IMG/VR virus record: IMGVR_UViG_3300042430_002095
Coordinates: 1-35,045 of that record
Origin: a virus
DNA: 35,045 nucleotides
Direction: 5' to 3' (one strand)
Shown here one piece after another: positions 1-4,775 of this stretch. Numbering within the stretch: position 1 is the stretch's first letter; every line of letters starts with the position of its first letter. The notes beneath the pieces were generated by a model. The model was not told where the DNA came from, did no database searches, and saw nothing but the letters and a program-made list of their open reading frames with translations. Position numbers and translations under genes: made by a program.

Positions 1-170
1 CTAAAAAATTAATGGACTAGCGTGTTGATAGGGGTGACCTCCCAATAGTAGCACCGTAGTAATACGGTAAAGGATAGATAAGGACTAGTACGCCGGTGAC
101 GAACACGACGAATTCCGGAATTCCCATGTAGCCCGCTACGACCCGAGGGCGGGGTTGTTAAACTTTTTTA
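1..170 (+). ncRNA. structured non-coding RNA, unidentified (left end open)
   Basis: No convincing reading frame. The stretch is visibly richer in G and C than the surrounding genes and folds locally. ACCGTA/TACGGT (53-58/63-68) closes a GTAA tetraloop, AATTCCGGAATT (110-121) is palindromic, and CCCGC/GCGGG (132-136/149-153) is followed by a run of T at 164-169 that could terminate transcription. The heptamer GGACTAG occurs at 14-20 and again at 82-88. I could not fit a tRNA, tmRNA, RNase P or 6S RNA to it. Strand is assigned only from the terminator-like 3' end. Confidence 0.4.
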
Positions 171-296
171 ATAATATTACTTATGATTAAAATACCTTCA
201 CCTCGAAGAAATTATCCATTTCCGATAATTGTTAAAACAATATTATCTATACCGGTTTAAAAAAAAATGTATTTGAATAGTAATTCATTATGTTAA
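171..296. other. AT-rich intergenic region with small hairpins
   Basis: No gene seen. AATTATC/GATAATT (210-216/224-230) forms a 7-bp hairpin with a 7-nt loop, and ATTGTT/AACAAT lies directly after it. It may be a 5' leader of the gene at 310 or the tail of the structured RNA before it. Confidence 0.3.
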
Positions 297-306
297 GATA
301 TTTATT
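297..306 (+). promoter_or_regulatory. TATTTAT box (candidate late promoter)
   Basis: GATATTTATT, ending 3 nt before the ATG at 310. One of 18 copies of the same oriented box just upstream of start codons in this window. Confidence 0.55.
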
Positions 307-309
307 AGT

Positions 310-696
310 ATGAGAAAATTTATAATTACCGAAGAAGAAAAAGACGATATATTAAACCAACACAAAGAAATGATGGATAAACCAAAACTTCCGGAGAATA
401 GAAAAATATTAGATTTTGATATAACTCCAATGAGTTTACTTAAATTTAAGTCTCAGGGGTTAACACCGTATTATTACGATGGAGATACCAATATTATTGA
501 AATAACAAGTCCAATTATAGGGAAGACATATAACACTATACCAAAAGAAGTGTTCTTATTAACTCCGGATGAATACGATAAGATTAAAAAATTATCTGAC
601 AATATTAAGGAAATGATTGAACTTAAAATGAATGCAATTAAATTGTTTAAACAATACATTCCGGCTGTTTTAGATGAACTTATAGAAAATAAATAA
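310..696 (+). CDS. hypothetical protein with putative prohead-targeting leader
   Basis: Unrecognised soluble protein of 128 residues; no signal peptide or membrane segment. The N-terminus reads MRKFIITE and continues as a charged helix to about residue 20. This basic-hydrophobic-(I/L)xE leader recurs on the proteins starting at 4776, 14271, 16322 and 30880. In T4-type phages comparable leaders (capsid-targeting sequences) carry proteins into the prohead and are cut by the head protease; that role here is inference. Residues 45-75 look beta-rich and residues 82-126 helical. The ATG at 310 sits 3 nt after a TATTTAT box, which suggests late expression from a very short leader. A hairpin at 707-726 follows the gene. 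Confidence 0.75.
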   Translation: MRKFIITEEEKDDILNQHKEMMDKPKLPENRKILDFDITPMSLLKFKSQGLTPYYYDGDTNIIEITSPIIGKTYNTIPKEVFLLTPDEYDKIKKLSDNIKEMIELKMNAIKLFKQYIPAVLDELIENK

Positions 697-706
697 TTAA
701 TACTTG

Positions 707-726
707 ACACTTTTATAAAAAGGTGT
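707..726 (+). terminator. hairpin after the 310 gene, weak terminator
   Basis: ACACTTTT / AAAGGTGT with an ATAA loop, 8 bp. There is no good U-run after it, so termination is uncertain. Confidence 0.3.
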
Positions 727-735
727 ATATTTATT
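726..735 (+). promoter_or_regulatory. TATTTAT box (candidate late promoter)
   Basis: TATATTTATT, 22 nt before the ATG at 758. Confidence 0.45.
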
Positions 736-757
736 AGAAATTACAATAACACAGAAA

Positions 758-832
758 ATGCAAACTTTAAACATATTACTTACGATAGCGGGAACTGAGG
801 GTAGAGATACGACTTGGAAGGAGATGGTATGA
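758..832 (+). CDS. putative 24-residue small protein
   Basis: An ATG at 758 opens a 24-codon frame beginning MQTLNILLTIAG and ending TTWKEMV before TGA. Support comes from context only: a TATTTAT box lies upstream and a good terminator (863-895) closes the unit. There is no Shine-Dalgarno sequence and nothing recognisable in the peptide. It could equally be a short untranslated RNA. Confidence 0.35.
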   Translation: MQTLNILLTIAGTEGRDTTWKEMV

Positions 833-862
833 TATATATTTAAGTAAAAAAAAATATTTAAA

Positions 863-895
863 AATCCATCTTCAAAAAAGGTGGATTTTTTTTTT
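863..895 (+). terminator. Rho-independent terminator
   Basis: AATCCATC / GGTGGATT stem (863-870/880-887) followed by a run of T to 895. Confidence 0.75.
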
Positions 896-902
896 GTTTT
901 TA

Positions 903-933
903 TTTGGTAGAATGAAATAATGTATTACCTTTG
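903..933 (+). promoter_or_regulatory. Bacteroidetes-type promoter for the lipoprotein gene
   Basis: TTTG (903-906), 19-bp spacer, TACCTTTG (926-933). This fits the known Bacteroidetes consensus TTTG-N19/20-TAnnTTTG. The spacer is almost identical to that of the promoter at 1423. Confidence 0.75.
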
Positions 934-950
934 TAACAAATAAAAGGATT

Positions 951-1193
951 ATGAAAAAATTAATTTTAATTATGTCCATCCCACTATTCTTATCTTGTTC
1001 TGTTGATGGATATGTGAGTTGTAATTGTGGGCTAGTAATTAGTAATAGAGTGAGAGATTATTCTGTTGTAATTAGAAATGAATGTACCGGAGATGATAAA
1101 TTATTTTATCTATACCCGAATGATTGGAGAAACGCCCAAGTGGGTTCACAATTTTGTATTTATAACACCAATAATTGGAGAAAATCAAATTAA
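951..1193 (+). CDS. small lipoprotein
   Basis: An 80-residue protein with a lipoprotein signal: MKK, a hydrophobic stretch and lipobox LFLSC with Cys16 as the predicted lipidated residue. The mature part has further cysteines (CNCG near 24-27) and no recognised domain. The promoter at 903-933 sits 17 bp upstream, suggesting expression by unmodified host polymerase. Lipoproteins of this size in phages include Rz1-type outer spanins and superinfection-exclusion proteins; the sequence does not decide between them. The next gene encodes a single-span membrane protein, so a spanin-like pair is conceivable but unproven. Confidence 0.75.
   Translation: MKKLILIMSIPLFLSCSVDGYVSCNCGLVISNRVRDYSVVIRNECTGDDKLFYLYPNDWRNAQVGSQFCIYNTNNWRKSN
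1155..1164 (+). promoter_or_regulatory. TATTTAT box inside the lipoprotein gene
   Basis: TGTATTTATA, 33 nt before the ATG at 1198. It lies within the preceding coding region, so chance occurrence is possible. Confidence 0.3.
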
Positions 1194-1197
1194 AGTT

Positions 1198-1329
1198 ATG
1201 GAAGAATATACAGGAGAACAAATATTGGTCATAATGGGTGGATTGTTGGTATGTTTACTGGTATTGATACTCGCAGGTAAAAAATATATTGATACAATAA
1301 CTAAAAATAATAATAACAGGTATGATTAG
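1198..1329 (+). CDS. single-span small membrane protein
   Basis: A 43-residue protein starting MEEYTGEQ. One transmembrane segment (about residues 8-28, ILVIMGGLLVCLLVLILAG) is followed by a basic, Asn-rich cytoplasmic-type tail. The frame is open further upstream, but that part overlaps the lipoprotein gene and has no hydrophobic or conserved character, so the ATG at 1198 is preferred. It starts 4 nt after the lipoprotein stop and overlaps the next small gene by 8 nt, indicating translational coupling in one unit. Candidate roles are spanin partner, holin-like or exclusion protein; none can be chosen from sequence. Confidence 0.6.
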   Translation: MEEYTGEQILVIMGGLLVCLLVLILAGKKYIDTITKNNNNRYD

Positions 1330-1420
1330 AGAAGAGTTGGTTATGGATTACTCACCGATATTGGGAGTAACCTACGGATTAAAAAATGTTTTAGTCGAAG
1401 AAGAAAAAAAAGAAGAGTAA
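1322..1420 (+). CDS. hypothetical 32-residue protein
   Basis: ATG at 1322 overlaps the end of the preceding frame. The peptide begins MIREELVMDYSP, has a short hydrophobic middle and ends in a run of Glu and Lys. No family recognised. The overlap and lack of gap before the next promoter (1423) support it as a real third gene of the unit. Confidence 0.45.
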   Translation: MIREELVMDYSPILGVTYGLKNVLVEEEKKEE

Positions 1421-1422
1421 AG

Positions 1423-1453
1423 TTTGGTAGAATGAAATAAAGCATTATCTTTG
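1423..1453 (+). promoter_or_regulatory. Bacteroidetes-type promoter for the tRNA array
   Basis: TTTG (1423-1426), 19-bp spacer, TATCTTTG (1446-1453). It differs from the 903-933 promoter at only three positions over the 31 bp. The first tRNA starts 46 bp downstream. Confidence 0.75.
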
Positions 1454-1499
1454 TACCATCAAAAAGAAACAAGTTAATTGAAATATTGGTTATTCATAA

Positions 1500-1571
1500 G
1501 CTGCCATCATCTAACGGTCAGGATATATGGTTTTCATCCATAAAATCGGAGTTCGATTCTCCGTGGCAGTA
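1500..1571 (+). tRNA. tRNA-Glu (UUC)
   Basis: Acceptor GCTGCCA/TGGCAGT (G-U at 1:72), anticodon stem TATGG/CCATA with loop TTTTCAT giving UUC, T arm CGGAG-TTCGATT-CTCCG. CCA is not encoded. Confidence 0.9.
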
Positions 1572-1635
1572 CAAGGGTTATGAGCAACGTGTCCCCTAAT
1601 TACACAATGTTGACGATTCGGAAAGACGAATAATT
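1572..1635 (+). other. structured spacer pairing with the 5' end of tRNA-Ala
   Basis: CCCC (1593-1596) and AATTA (1598-1602) can pair with TAATT (1631-1635) and the first four G of tRNA-Ala (1636-1639), with one bulged T. An inner hairpin ATTCG/CGAAT lies between. This would compete with the tRNA acceptor stem and may be a processing element. Confidence 0.35.
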
Positions 1636-1709
1636 GGGGCTGTAGTTCAATTGGCTGAATAGCTCGTTTGCAACGAGAAGGTATGCGGGTTCGACCCCCG
1701 TCAGTTCCA
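1636..1709 (+). tRNA. tRNA-Ala (UGC)
   Basis: Acceptor GGGGCTG/CAGTTCC, anticodon loop TTTGCAA (UGC) on a CTCG/CGAG stem, T arm GCGGG-TTCGACC-CCCGT, discriminator A. Confidence 0.9.
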
Positions 1710-1809
1710 CAAAAAACAGAAAGACAGAATACGGGAAGTCACTACCCGGGAAACACGGTTCTTTCTCCTTCAATTGTTATAGGATAGTCACCTTTGAATT
1801 GAAAATTTT
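1710..1809 (+). other. structured spacer between tRNA-Ala and tRNA-Asp
   Basis: No gene. GAAAGA/TCTTTC (1719-1724/1760-1765) encloses CGGG/CCCG (1732-1735/1745-1748), and CAATT/AATTG (1771-1775/1797-1801) forms a second hairpin. Possibly a small RNA; no family recognised. Confidence 0.3.
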
Positions 1810-1885
1810 GGTCTTGTGAGCCCCATTGGTAGGGGAATTGCACTGTCACTGCTCTAAAATGAGGGTTCGAAACCCTCCGGGACCG
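1810..1885 (+). tRNA. tRNA-Asp (GUC)
   Basis: Acceptor GGTCTTG/CGGGACC, T arm GAGGG-TTCGAAA-CCCTC, discriminator G as usual for Asp. Anticodon loop CTGTCAC gives GUC; the anticodon stem is weak (GCA/TGC plus mismatches). Confidence 0.85.
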
Positions 1886-1902
1886 CAATTAAATAATACA
1901 TC

Positions 1903-1976
1903 GCGAGTGGGGGGCATAGAGTTTCCGCAAGTCTCATAAACTTGACATAAGACAGGGGCGGTACCTGTACTTCGCT
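1903..1976 (+). tRNA. tRNA-like element with CAU anticodon, abnormal T loop
   Basis: A perfect anticodon arm CAAGT-CTCATAA-ACTTG gives CAU with U33. A 5-bp T stem ACAGG/CCTGT is present, but its loop is GGCGGTA rather than a TTCNANN loop. The acceptor pairs only partly (GCGAG with TTCGC, then mismatches). It may be a decaying tRNA-Met or tRNA-Ile2, or a specialised tRNA mimic. Confidence 0.5.
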
Positions 1977-1993
1977 ACTAAAAACAAATAAAT

Positions 1994-2065
1994 TGCAGGT
2001 TAGAGCAGAGGTAGCTCGGGAGGCTCATAACCTCTAGGTCGTTGGTTCGAATCCAGCACCTGCTA
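1994..2065 (+). tRNA. tRNA-Met type (CAU)
   Basis: Anticodon arm GAGG-CTCATAA-CCTC (CAU), T arm GTTGG-TTCGAAT-CCAGC, acceptor GCAGGT/ACCTGC with a T-T mismatch at 1:72. The unpaired first position is initiator-like, but the three G-C pairs of initiator anticodon stems are not complete. Met, fMet or Ile2 cannot be separated by eye. Confidence 0.85.
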
Positions 2066-2144
2066 CGAATGTGTCTCAATTCCCTGAAGAAATTCAAACT
2101 TGAGGTCCCGGTAGACAGTACTAGTCTGAATCTACCCAAAAAAT
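2066..2144 (+). other. structured spacer between tRNA-Met and tRNA-Gly
   Basis: CTCAA/TTGAG (2075-2079/2100-2104) encloses TGAA-GAAA-TTCA (2085-2096), a GNRA hairpin. GGTAGA/TCTACC follows, with AGAC/GTCT nested inside it. Confidence 0.3.
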
Positions 2145-2218
2145 GACGGTATCGCCTAGTAGGTATGGCACCACACTTCCAATGTGGAATAAGGTCGGTT
2201 CGAGACCGACTATCGTCT
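2145..2218 (+). tRNA. tRNA-Gly (UCC)
   Basis: Acceptor GACGGTA/TATCGTC, anticodon arm CCACA-CTTCCAA-TGTGG (UCC), T arm GTCGG-TTCGAGA-CCGAC, discriminator U as common for bacterial Gly. Confidence 0.92.
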
Positions 2219-2231
2219 CAAAAAAAAAAAC

Positions 2232-2304
2232 GTCCTTATGATGTAATGGATTGGCATACAAATCTTCTAAATTTGTCGTTTGGGTTCGAATCCCGATAAG
2301 GATA
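2232..2304 (+). tRNA. tRNA-Arg (UCU)
   Basis: Acceptor GTCCTTA/TAAGGAT, anticodon arm CAAAT-CTTCTAA-ATTTG (UCU), T arm TTGGG-TTCGAAT-CCCGA, discriminator A. Reads AGA, abundant in AT-rich genes. Confidence 0.92.
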
Positions 2305-2311
2305 CAATAAT

Positions 2312-2385
2312 ACCCTCGTGGGCAAACGGGAAAGCCGCTTCACTTAGGATGAAGAGTTTTGTGAGTTCGACTCTCACCGGGGGTA
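2312..2385 (+). tRNA. tRNA-Leu (UAG) with a short variable loop
   Basis: Acceptor ACCCTCG/CGGGGGT, anticodon arm CTTCA-CTTAGGA-TGAAG (UAG, G37), T arm GTGAG-TTCGACT-CTCAC, discriminator A. The variable region is only about 6 nt (AGTTTT), whereas bacterial Leu tRNAs carry a long variable arm, as the Leu-UAA tRNA at 3061 does. The 5' half resembles Leu tRNAs, so the arm seems to have been lost. Confidence 0.8.
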
Positions 2386-2421
2386 CAAATACATTATCAT
2401 AACTCGGTGTGATACACCGCC

Positions 2422-2552
2422 AAACTACCTCCTTAAACAACGTGGGAACTGCGGTTCTCCCAATGTGGCCGAAGTGATGATGTTAAAAGAAACAGAGAAA
2501 AATCTGGACAGCGAAAGCAGGATAGACCTTGGACAGTTTCTTTTAGTAGTTT
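2422..2552 (+). ncRNA. structured RNA A in the tRNA array
   Basis: About 131 nt closed by AAACTAC/GTAGTTT (2422-2428/2546-2552). Immediately inside lies a perfect 9-bp helix AAAAGAAAC/GTTTCTTTT (2485-2493/2536-2544). The 5' part has a GGGAAC-TGCG-GTTCTCCC hairpin, and the inner loop contains GC-GAAA-GC. A hairpin GGTGT-GAT-ACACC lies just before it and CAGAGT/ACTCTG (about 2560-2590) just after. No reading frame and no RNA family recognised. Confidence 0.45.
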
Positions 2553-2597
2553 AAGAGACAGAGTTGACTTCTACTTAAAAAAAATACTCTGCAACAG

Positions 2598-2671
2598 GGT
2601 TCCTACGCATAAAAGGTGGTGCACGGGTTTTGTAACCCCGAATAGAGTCAGTTCGATTCTGACAGGAACCT
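2598..2671 (+). tRNA. tRNA-Thr (UGU)
   Basis: Perfect acceptor GGTTCCT/AGGAACC, T arm GTCAG-TTCGATT-CTGAC, anticodon loop TTTGTAA (UGU) on a CGGG/CCCG stem. Confidence 0.88.
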
Positions 2672-2675
2672 CAAT

Positions 2676-2765
2676 TGTTAGATGATATAGTGGTAGTATT
2701 TGGTCGTCGATTCACGAAAGTGGGGTATCTTCGGCAGAGCACGGGTTCGATTCCTGTTCTAACAA
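2676..2765 (+). tRNA. tRNA-like element, 90 nt, anticodon unassigned
   Basis: Acceptor TGTTAGA/TCTAACA (7 bp), D arm ATAT-AGTGGTA-GTAT, T arm ACGGG-TTCGATT-CCTGT and discriminator A are all good. The middle (2700-2741) does not give a regular 5-bp anticodon stem with a 7-nt loop; instead CAC-GAAA-GTG forms a GNRA hairpin. The length would suit a class II tRNA, and GTCGATT (CGA, Ser) is the best but poor anticodon-loop candidate. Confidence 0.55.
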
Positions 2766-2767
2766 CA

Positions 2768-2968
2768 AATGAGATAGAGATACTCAATGATTTGGCATCG
2801 TTCGAAATAATGATGTAGCTGACGCCTCATACGGTTTTACAGAGGGGGTCTGTCGGAATAAAGGGAACTGACAACAATCCCTCCGAGTAGTTGTTGACTT
2901 TTAAGCGGTAAGACGCGATGGGTTTTGAATAGAAAAACTGTGGACATCTACACCAAAATAATCTCATT
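2768..2968 (+). ncRNA. structured RNA B in the tRNA array
   Basis: About 200 nt closed by a perfect 8-bp helix AATGAGAT/ATCTCATT (2768-2775/2961-2968). Inside are ACAGA-GGGGG-TCTGT and CAACAA/TTGTTG hairpins among others, with no reading frame. The closed multi-hairpin layout resembles independent structured RNAs, but I could not match RNase P, 6S, SRP or tmRNA signatures. Confidence 0.5.
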
Positions 2969-2979
2969 GGTGGAAGGAT

Positions 2980-3055
2980 TGGTAAGAAGTTTTGTTGGCG
3001 AAACACTCGGTGGGTAACTGCCGAGAGTCCGTGGGTTCGAAACCCACCTTATCAA
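2980..3055 (+). tRNA. tRNA-like element with a 10-nt anticodon loop
   Basis: Acceptor TGGTAAG/CTTATCA, D arm GTTT/AAAC and T arm GTGGG-TTCGAAA-CCCAC are good. The anticodon arm is 20 nt instead of 17: CTCGG/CCGAG with loop TGGGTAACTG, which can zip further to 8 bp around a GTAA tetraloop. No anticodon can be assigned. Confidence 0.55.
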
Positions 3056-3060
3056 CAACT

Positions 3061-3145
3061 ACCCGGGTGGTGGAATGGTATACACGCTAGACTTAAAATC
3101 TAGTCCTCCGTAAGGGGGTTGAGGGTTCAAGTCCCTCTCCGGGTA
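3061..3145 (+). tRNA. tRNA-Leu (UAA)
   Basis: Acceptor ACCCGGG/TCCGGGT, anticodon arm CTAGA-CTTAAAA-TCTAG (UAA), class II variable arm CCTCC-GTAA-GGGGG, T arm GAGGG-TTCAAGT-CCCTC, discriminator A. Confidence 0.93.
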
Positions 3146-3199
3146 CAAAAAGGTAATCGTAAAAAATAATTAAAAAACTTAAACTTTGTGTAGGTTCGA

Positions 3200-3209
3200 G
3201 ATATTTATA
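3200..3209 (+). promoter_or_regulatory. TATTTAT box (candidate late promoter)
   Basis: GATATTTATA, 13 nt before the HNH gene. The leader AAAGGAAC at 3212-3219 is one of the few Shine-Dalgarno-like sequences here. Confidence 0.5.
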
Positions 3210-3222
3210 ATAAAGGAACATT

Positions 3223-4020
3223 ATGAAATATAAACACACAAAAGAGAGTTTAGAACAAGTTATTAAAGAATCGTTGTCAATATCTGAAGTTTGTAAAAAA
3301 TTAGGGATTATTGCTGCTGGTGGAAATTATAAAACACTCAGAAATAAAATTACAGAATTTAATATTGATACATCCCATTTTACCGGACAAGGTTGGAATC
3401 AGGGTGATAGATATAGAAAAGTTATCCCACCAATGAGTTTGGATAAAATATTAATTAAAGGTTCTGTTTATGGGAGTCATAATTTAAGAAAACGATTAAT
3501 TGAAGACGGGTTAAAAACTAAAACCTGTGAATGTTGTGGATTATCACAATGGATGGAACAACCAATTAAATTAGAATTACATCATATAAATGGTGATTCA
3601 AATGATAATAGATTAAATAATTTACAAATATTATGCCCTAATTGTCACGCTATGACTAATAATTATCGAGGTAAAAATGTAAAAACAAAAAAATCAGAAC
3701 CATCCATAGAGTGGTTAAATAATTTAACAAATGCCGAGTTAGTTAAATTACCACCAAAGGAAAAAGAAATTAAACAATGTTTAACTTGTAACGGAGAATA
3801 TACTGGAAAAAGTAAAAAATATTGTTCTATTGAGTGTTATTATGAAGGAAAAAGAATAAATAACATAATCCCAAAAGTTCCTGAATTATTGGAAATTTTT
3901 GAGAAACACAAGACATTTACATCCGTTGGTCGTCATTATAATGTTAGTGATAATGCGGTTAGAAAATGGTGTAAAAATTATGGGATTATGGAAATGATAA
4001 AAATTGTCCAAAATAAGTAA
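3223..4020 (+). CDS. HNH homing endonuclease with helix-turn-helix ends
   Basis: A 265-residue HNH nuclease. The core runs about 100-145: zinc pair CxxC (102-105), HHINGDSNDNRLNNL (120-134) with the catalytic His and Asn, and second zinc pair CPNC (138-141) followed by His142. The N-terminus (5-30) and C-terminus (222-256, ELLEIFEKHK through VSDNAVRKWCKNYGI) look like helix-turn-helix or recruitment helices, typical of DNA-binding parts of homing endonucleases. A further CxxC...CxxxC cluster at 186-205 suggests another zinc site. It is free-standing between tRNA-Leu and a structured RNA, and tRNA arrays are common targets of such elements. I see no intron ends, so a group I intron is not supported. 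Start: ATG at 3223 after AAAGGAAC. Confidence 0.88.
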   Translation: MKYKHTKESLEQVIKESLSISEVCKKLGIIAAGGNYKTLRNKITEFNIDTSHFTGQGWNQGDRYRKVIPPMSLDKILIKGSVYGSHNLRKRLIEDGLKTKTCECCGLSQWMEQPIKLELHHINGDSNDNRLNNLQILCPNCHAMTNNYRGKNVKTKKSEPSIEWLNNLTNAELVKLPPKEKEIKQCLTCNGEYTGKSKKYCSIECYYEGKRINNIIPKVPELLEIFEKHKTFTSVGRHYNVSDNAVRKWCKNYGIMEMIKIVQNK

Positions 4021-4122
4021 TATTAAACATTAAAGTGACATTGCAGAAGTAAACCAGTGAGGCACACATAAAATTGGACCCGTTGAAAATGTGAGGTGAT
4101 AGACCACCATATGTTTAATATT
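4019..4122 (+). ncRNA. 104-nt RNA closed by a 12-bp helix after the HNH gene
   Basis: AATATTAAACAT/ATGTTTAATATT (4019-4030/4111-4122) is a perfect 12-bp pair that overlaps the HNH stop codon. Inside is GGTG-ATAGAC-CACC and further G/C-richer sequence unlike the flanking coding DNA. It could be a structured 3' end of the HNH mRNA or an independent RNA. Confidence 0.45.
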
Positions 4123-4184
4123 TCTTTTAATTAGAAAATGTGTAAATTATCAATATGAAAAACCAAAATCCGAACTCCACATAG

Positions 4185-4203
4185 TTTTAGCTATTAGCTA
4201 AAA
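4185..4203 (+). promoter_or_regulatory. hairpin just before the 4207 start codon
   Basis: TTTTAGC/GCTAAAA (4185-4191/4197-4203) with a TATTA loop ends 3 nt before the ATG. An eight-codon frame (4155-4181, MKNQNPNST) lies just upstream. The pair may form a translational control element. Confidence 0.35.
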
Positions 4204-4206
4204 TTT

Positions 4207-4437
4207 ATGACTCAGAAATTGAGAATTTGGAGAGTAGTTCCCGTTAGAAACGGTGTTCAGGCTCCCACGTTTTTTGTTGAAACAACAGAAGACGGACGTG
4301 AGAAGGCAGAAGAATCTGCGATTAAACAAGCAAGAGTAAAATCGGGCTTAGGAAAGTTCAAAGAATGGAACTTTAGATTGGAGAAACTCTCTGTGAGGGT
4401 GGATAAGTTTGGTCGGTATATAAAACACCACCAATAG
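4207..4437 (+). CDS. hypothetical basic protein
   Basis: A 76-residue basic protein starting MTQKLRIWRVVPVRNG. It has two beta-like segments and a helix rich in Glu, Lys and Ala (residues 28-45), and ends with FGRYIKHHQ. No known domain, membrane segment or signal. It stands alone between two structured RNA segments inside the tRNA region. The 19-nt hairpin that almost touches its start codon suggests translational control. The composition would suit a small nucleic-acid-binding protein, but that is only inference. Confidence 0.6.
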   Translation: MTQKLRIWRVVPVRNGVQAPTFFVETTEDGREKAEESAIKQARVKSGLGKFKEWNFRLEKLSVRVDKFGRYIKHHQ

Positions 4438-4528
4438 GTTAACAATTAAACCGCTGAGGGTTTTAAATTACTCAGTGTACTTTTTAGGTTAAAGTCGTGT
4501 AGGGTGTTTACACCAAAACCTAATTTAA
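4438..4528 (+). other. structured spacer before the last tRNA
   Basis: CTGAG/CTCAG around 4453-4475 is followed by TTAGGTT/AACCTAA (4484-4490/4517-4523) enclosing GGTGT-TT-ACACC. No reading frame. Confidence 0.3.
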
Positions 4529-4601
4529 GGTCTCGTAACTCAGAGGTTAGAGTGCTACACTCATAATGTAGAAGTCGGGATATCGTAATTCTCCGGGGCC
4601 A
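4529..4601 (+). tRNA. tRNA with CAU anticodon (Met or Ile2)
   Basis: Acceptor GGTCTCG/CGGGGCC, perfect anticodon arm CTACA-CTCATAA-TGTAG (CAU), discriminator A. The T stem GGATA/TCTCC has a mismatch and the loop is TCGTAAT, a departure from TTCNANN. Confidence 0.78.
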
Positions 4602-4714
4602 CAATAGATATTTGAGTGTAAGTATAGTATAATATCAGTCGTTGGACTCTTACAGGTCGCGAACGATGGTCTGATTGTCGTTAATCAGTTTAGGTACCCG
4701 GCAACCCTACATAT
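4602..4714 (+). other. structured segment between the last tRNA and the terminator
   Basis: AGTC-GTTG-GACT (4637-4648) and CTGATT/AATCAG (4671-4676/4683-4688) hairpins; no reading frame. It may be a further small RNA ending at the terminator. Confidence 0.35.
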
Positions 4715-4742
4715 AACCTCCGAGGAAACTTGGGGGTTTTTT
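4715..4742 (+). terminator. strong Rho-independent terminator ending the tRNA region
   Basis: AACCTCCGAG (4715-4724), GAAA tetraloop, CTTGGGGGTT (4729-4738), then T residues to 4742; 10 bp. Confidence 0.85.
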
Positions 4743-4751
4743 ATTATACGT

Positions 4752-4761
4752 TATATTTATA
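4752..4761 (+). promoter_or_regulatory. TATTTAT box (candidate late promoter)
   Basis: TATATTTATA, directly after the terminator and 14 nt before the ATG at 4776. Confidence 0.55.
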
Positions 4762-4775
4762 TTAAAACAATTAAA

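Noticed and set aside
705-735. TTGACA...TATATT, a sigma-70-like promoter
   Set aside because: Bacteroidetes polymerase does not use this consensus, and the bases are accounted for by a hairpin and a TATTTAT box.
3146-4122. Group I intron carrying the HNH gene
   Set aside because: No interrupted tRNA or gene can be rejoined across it and no intron core was seen.
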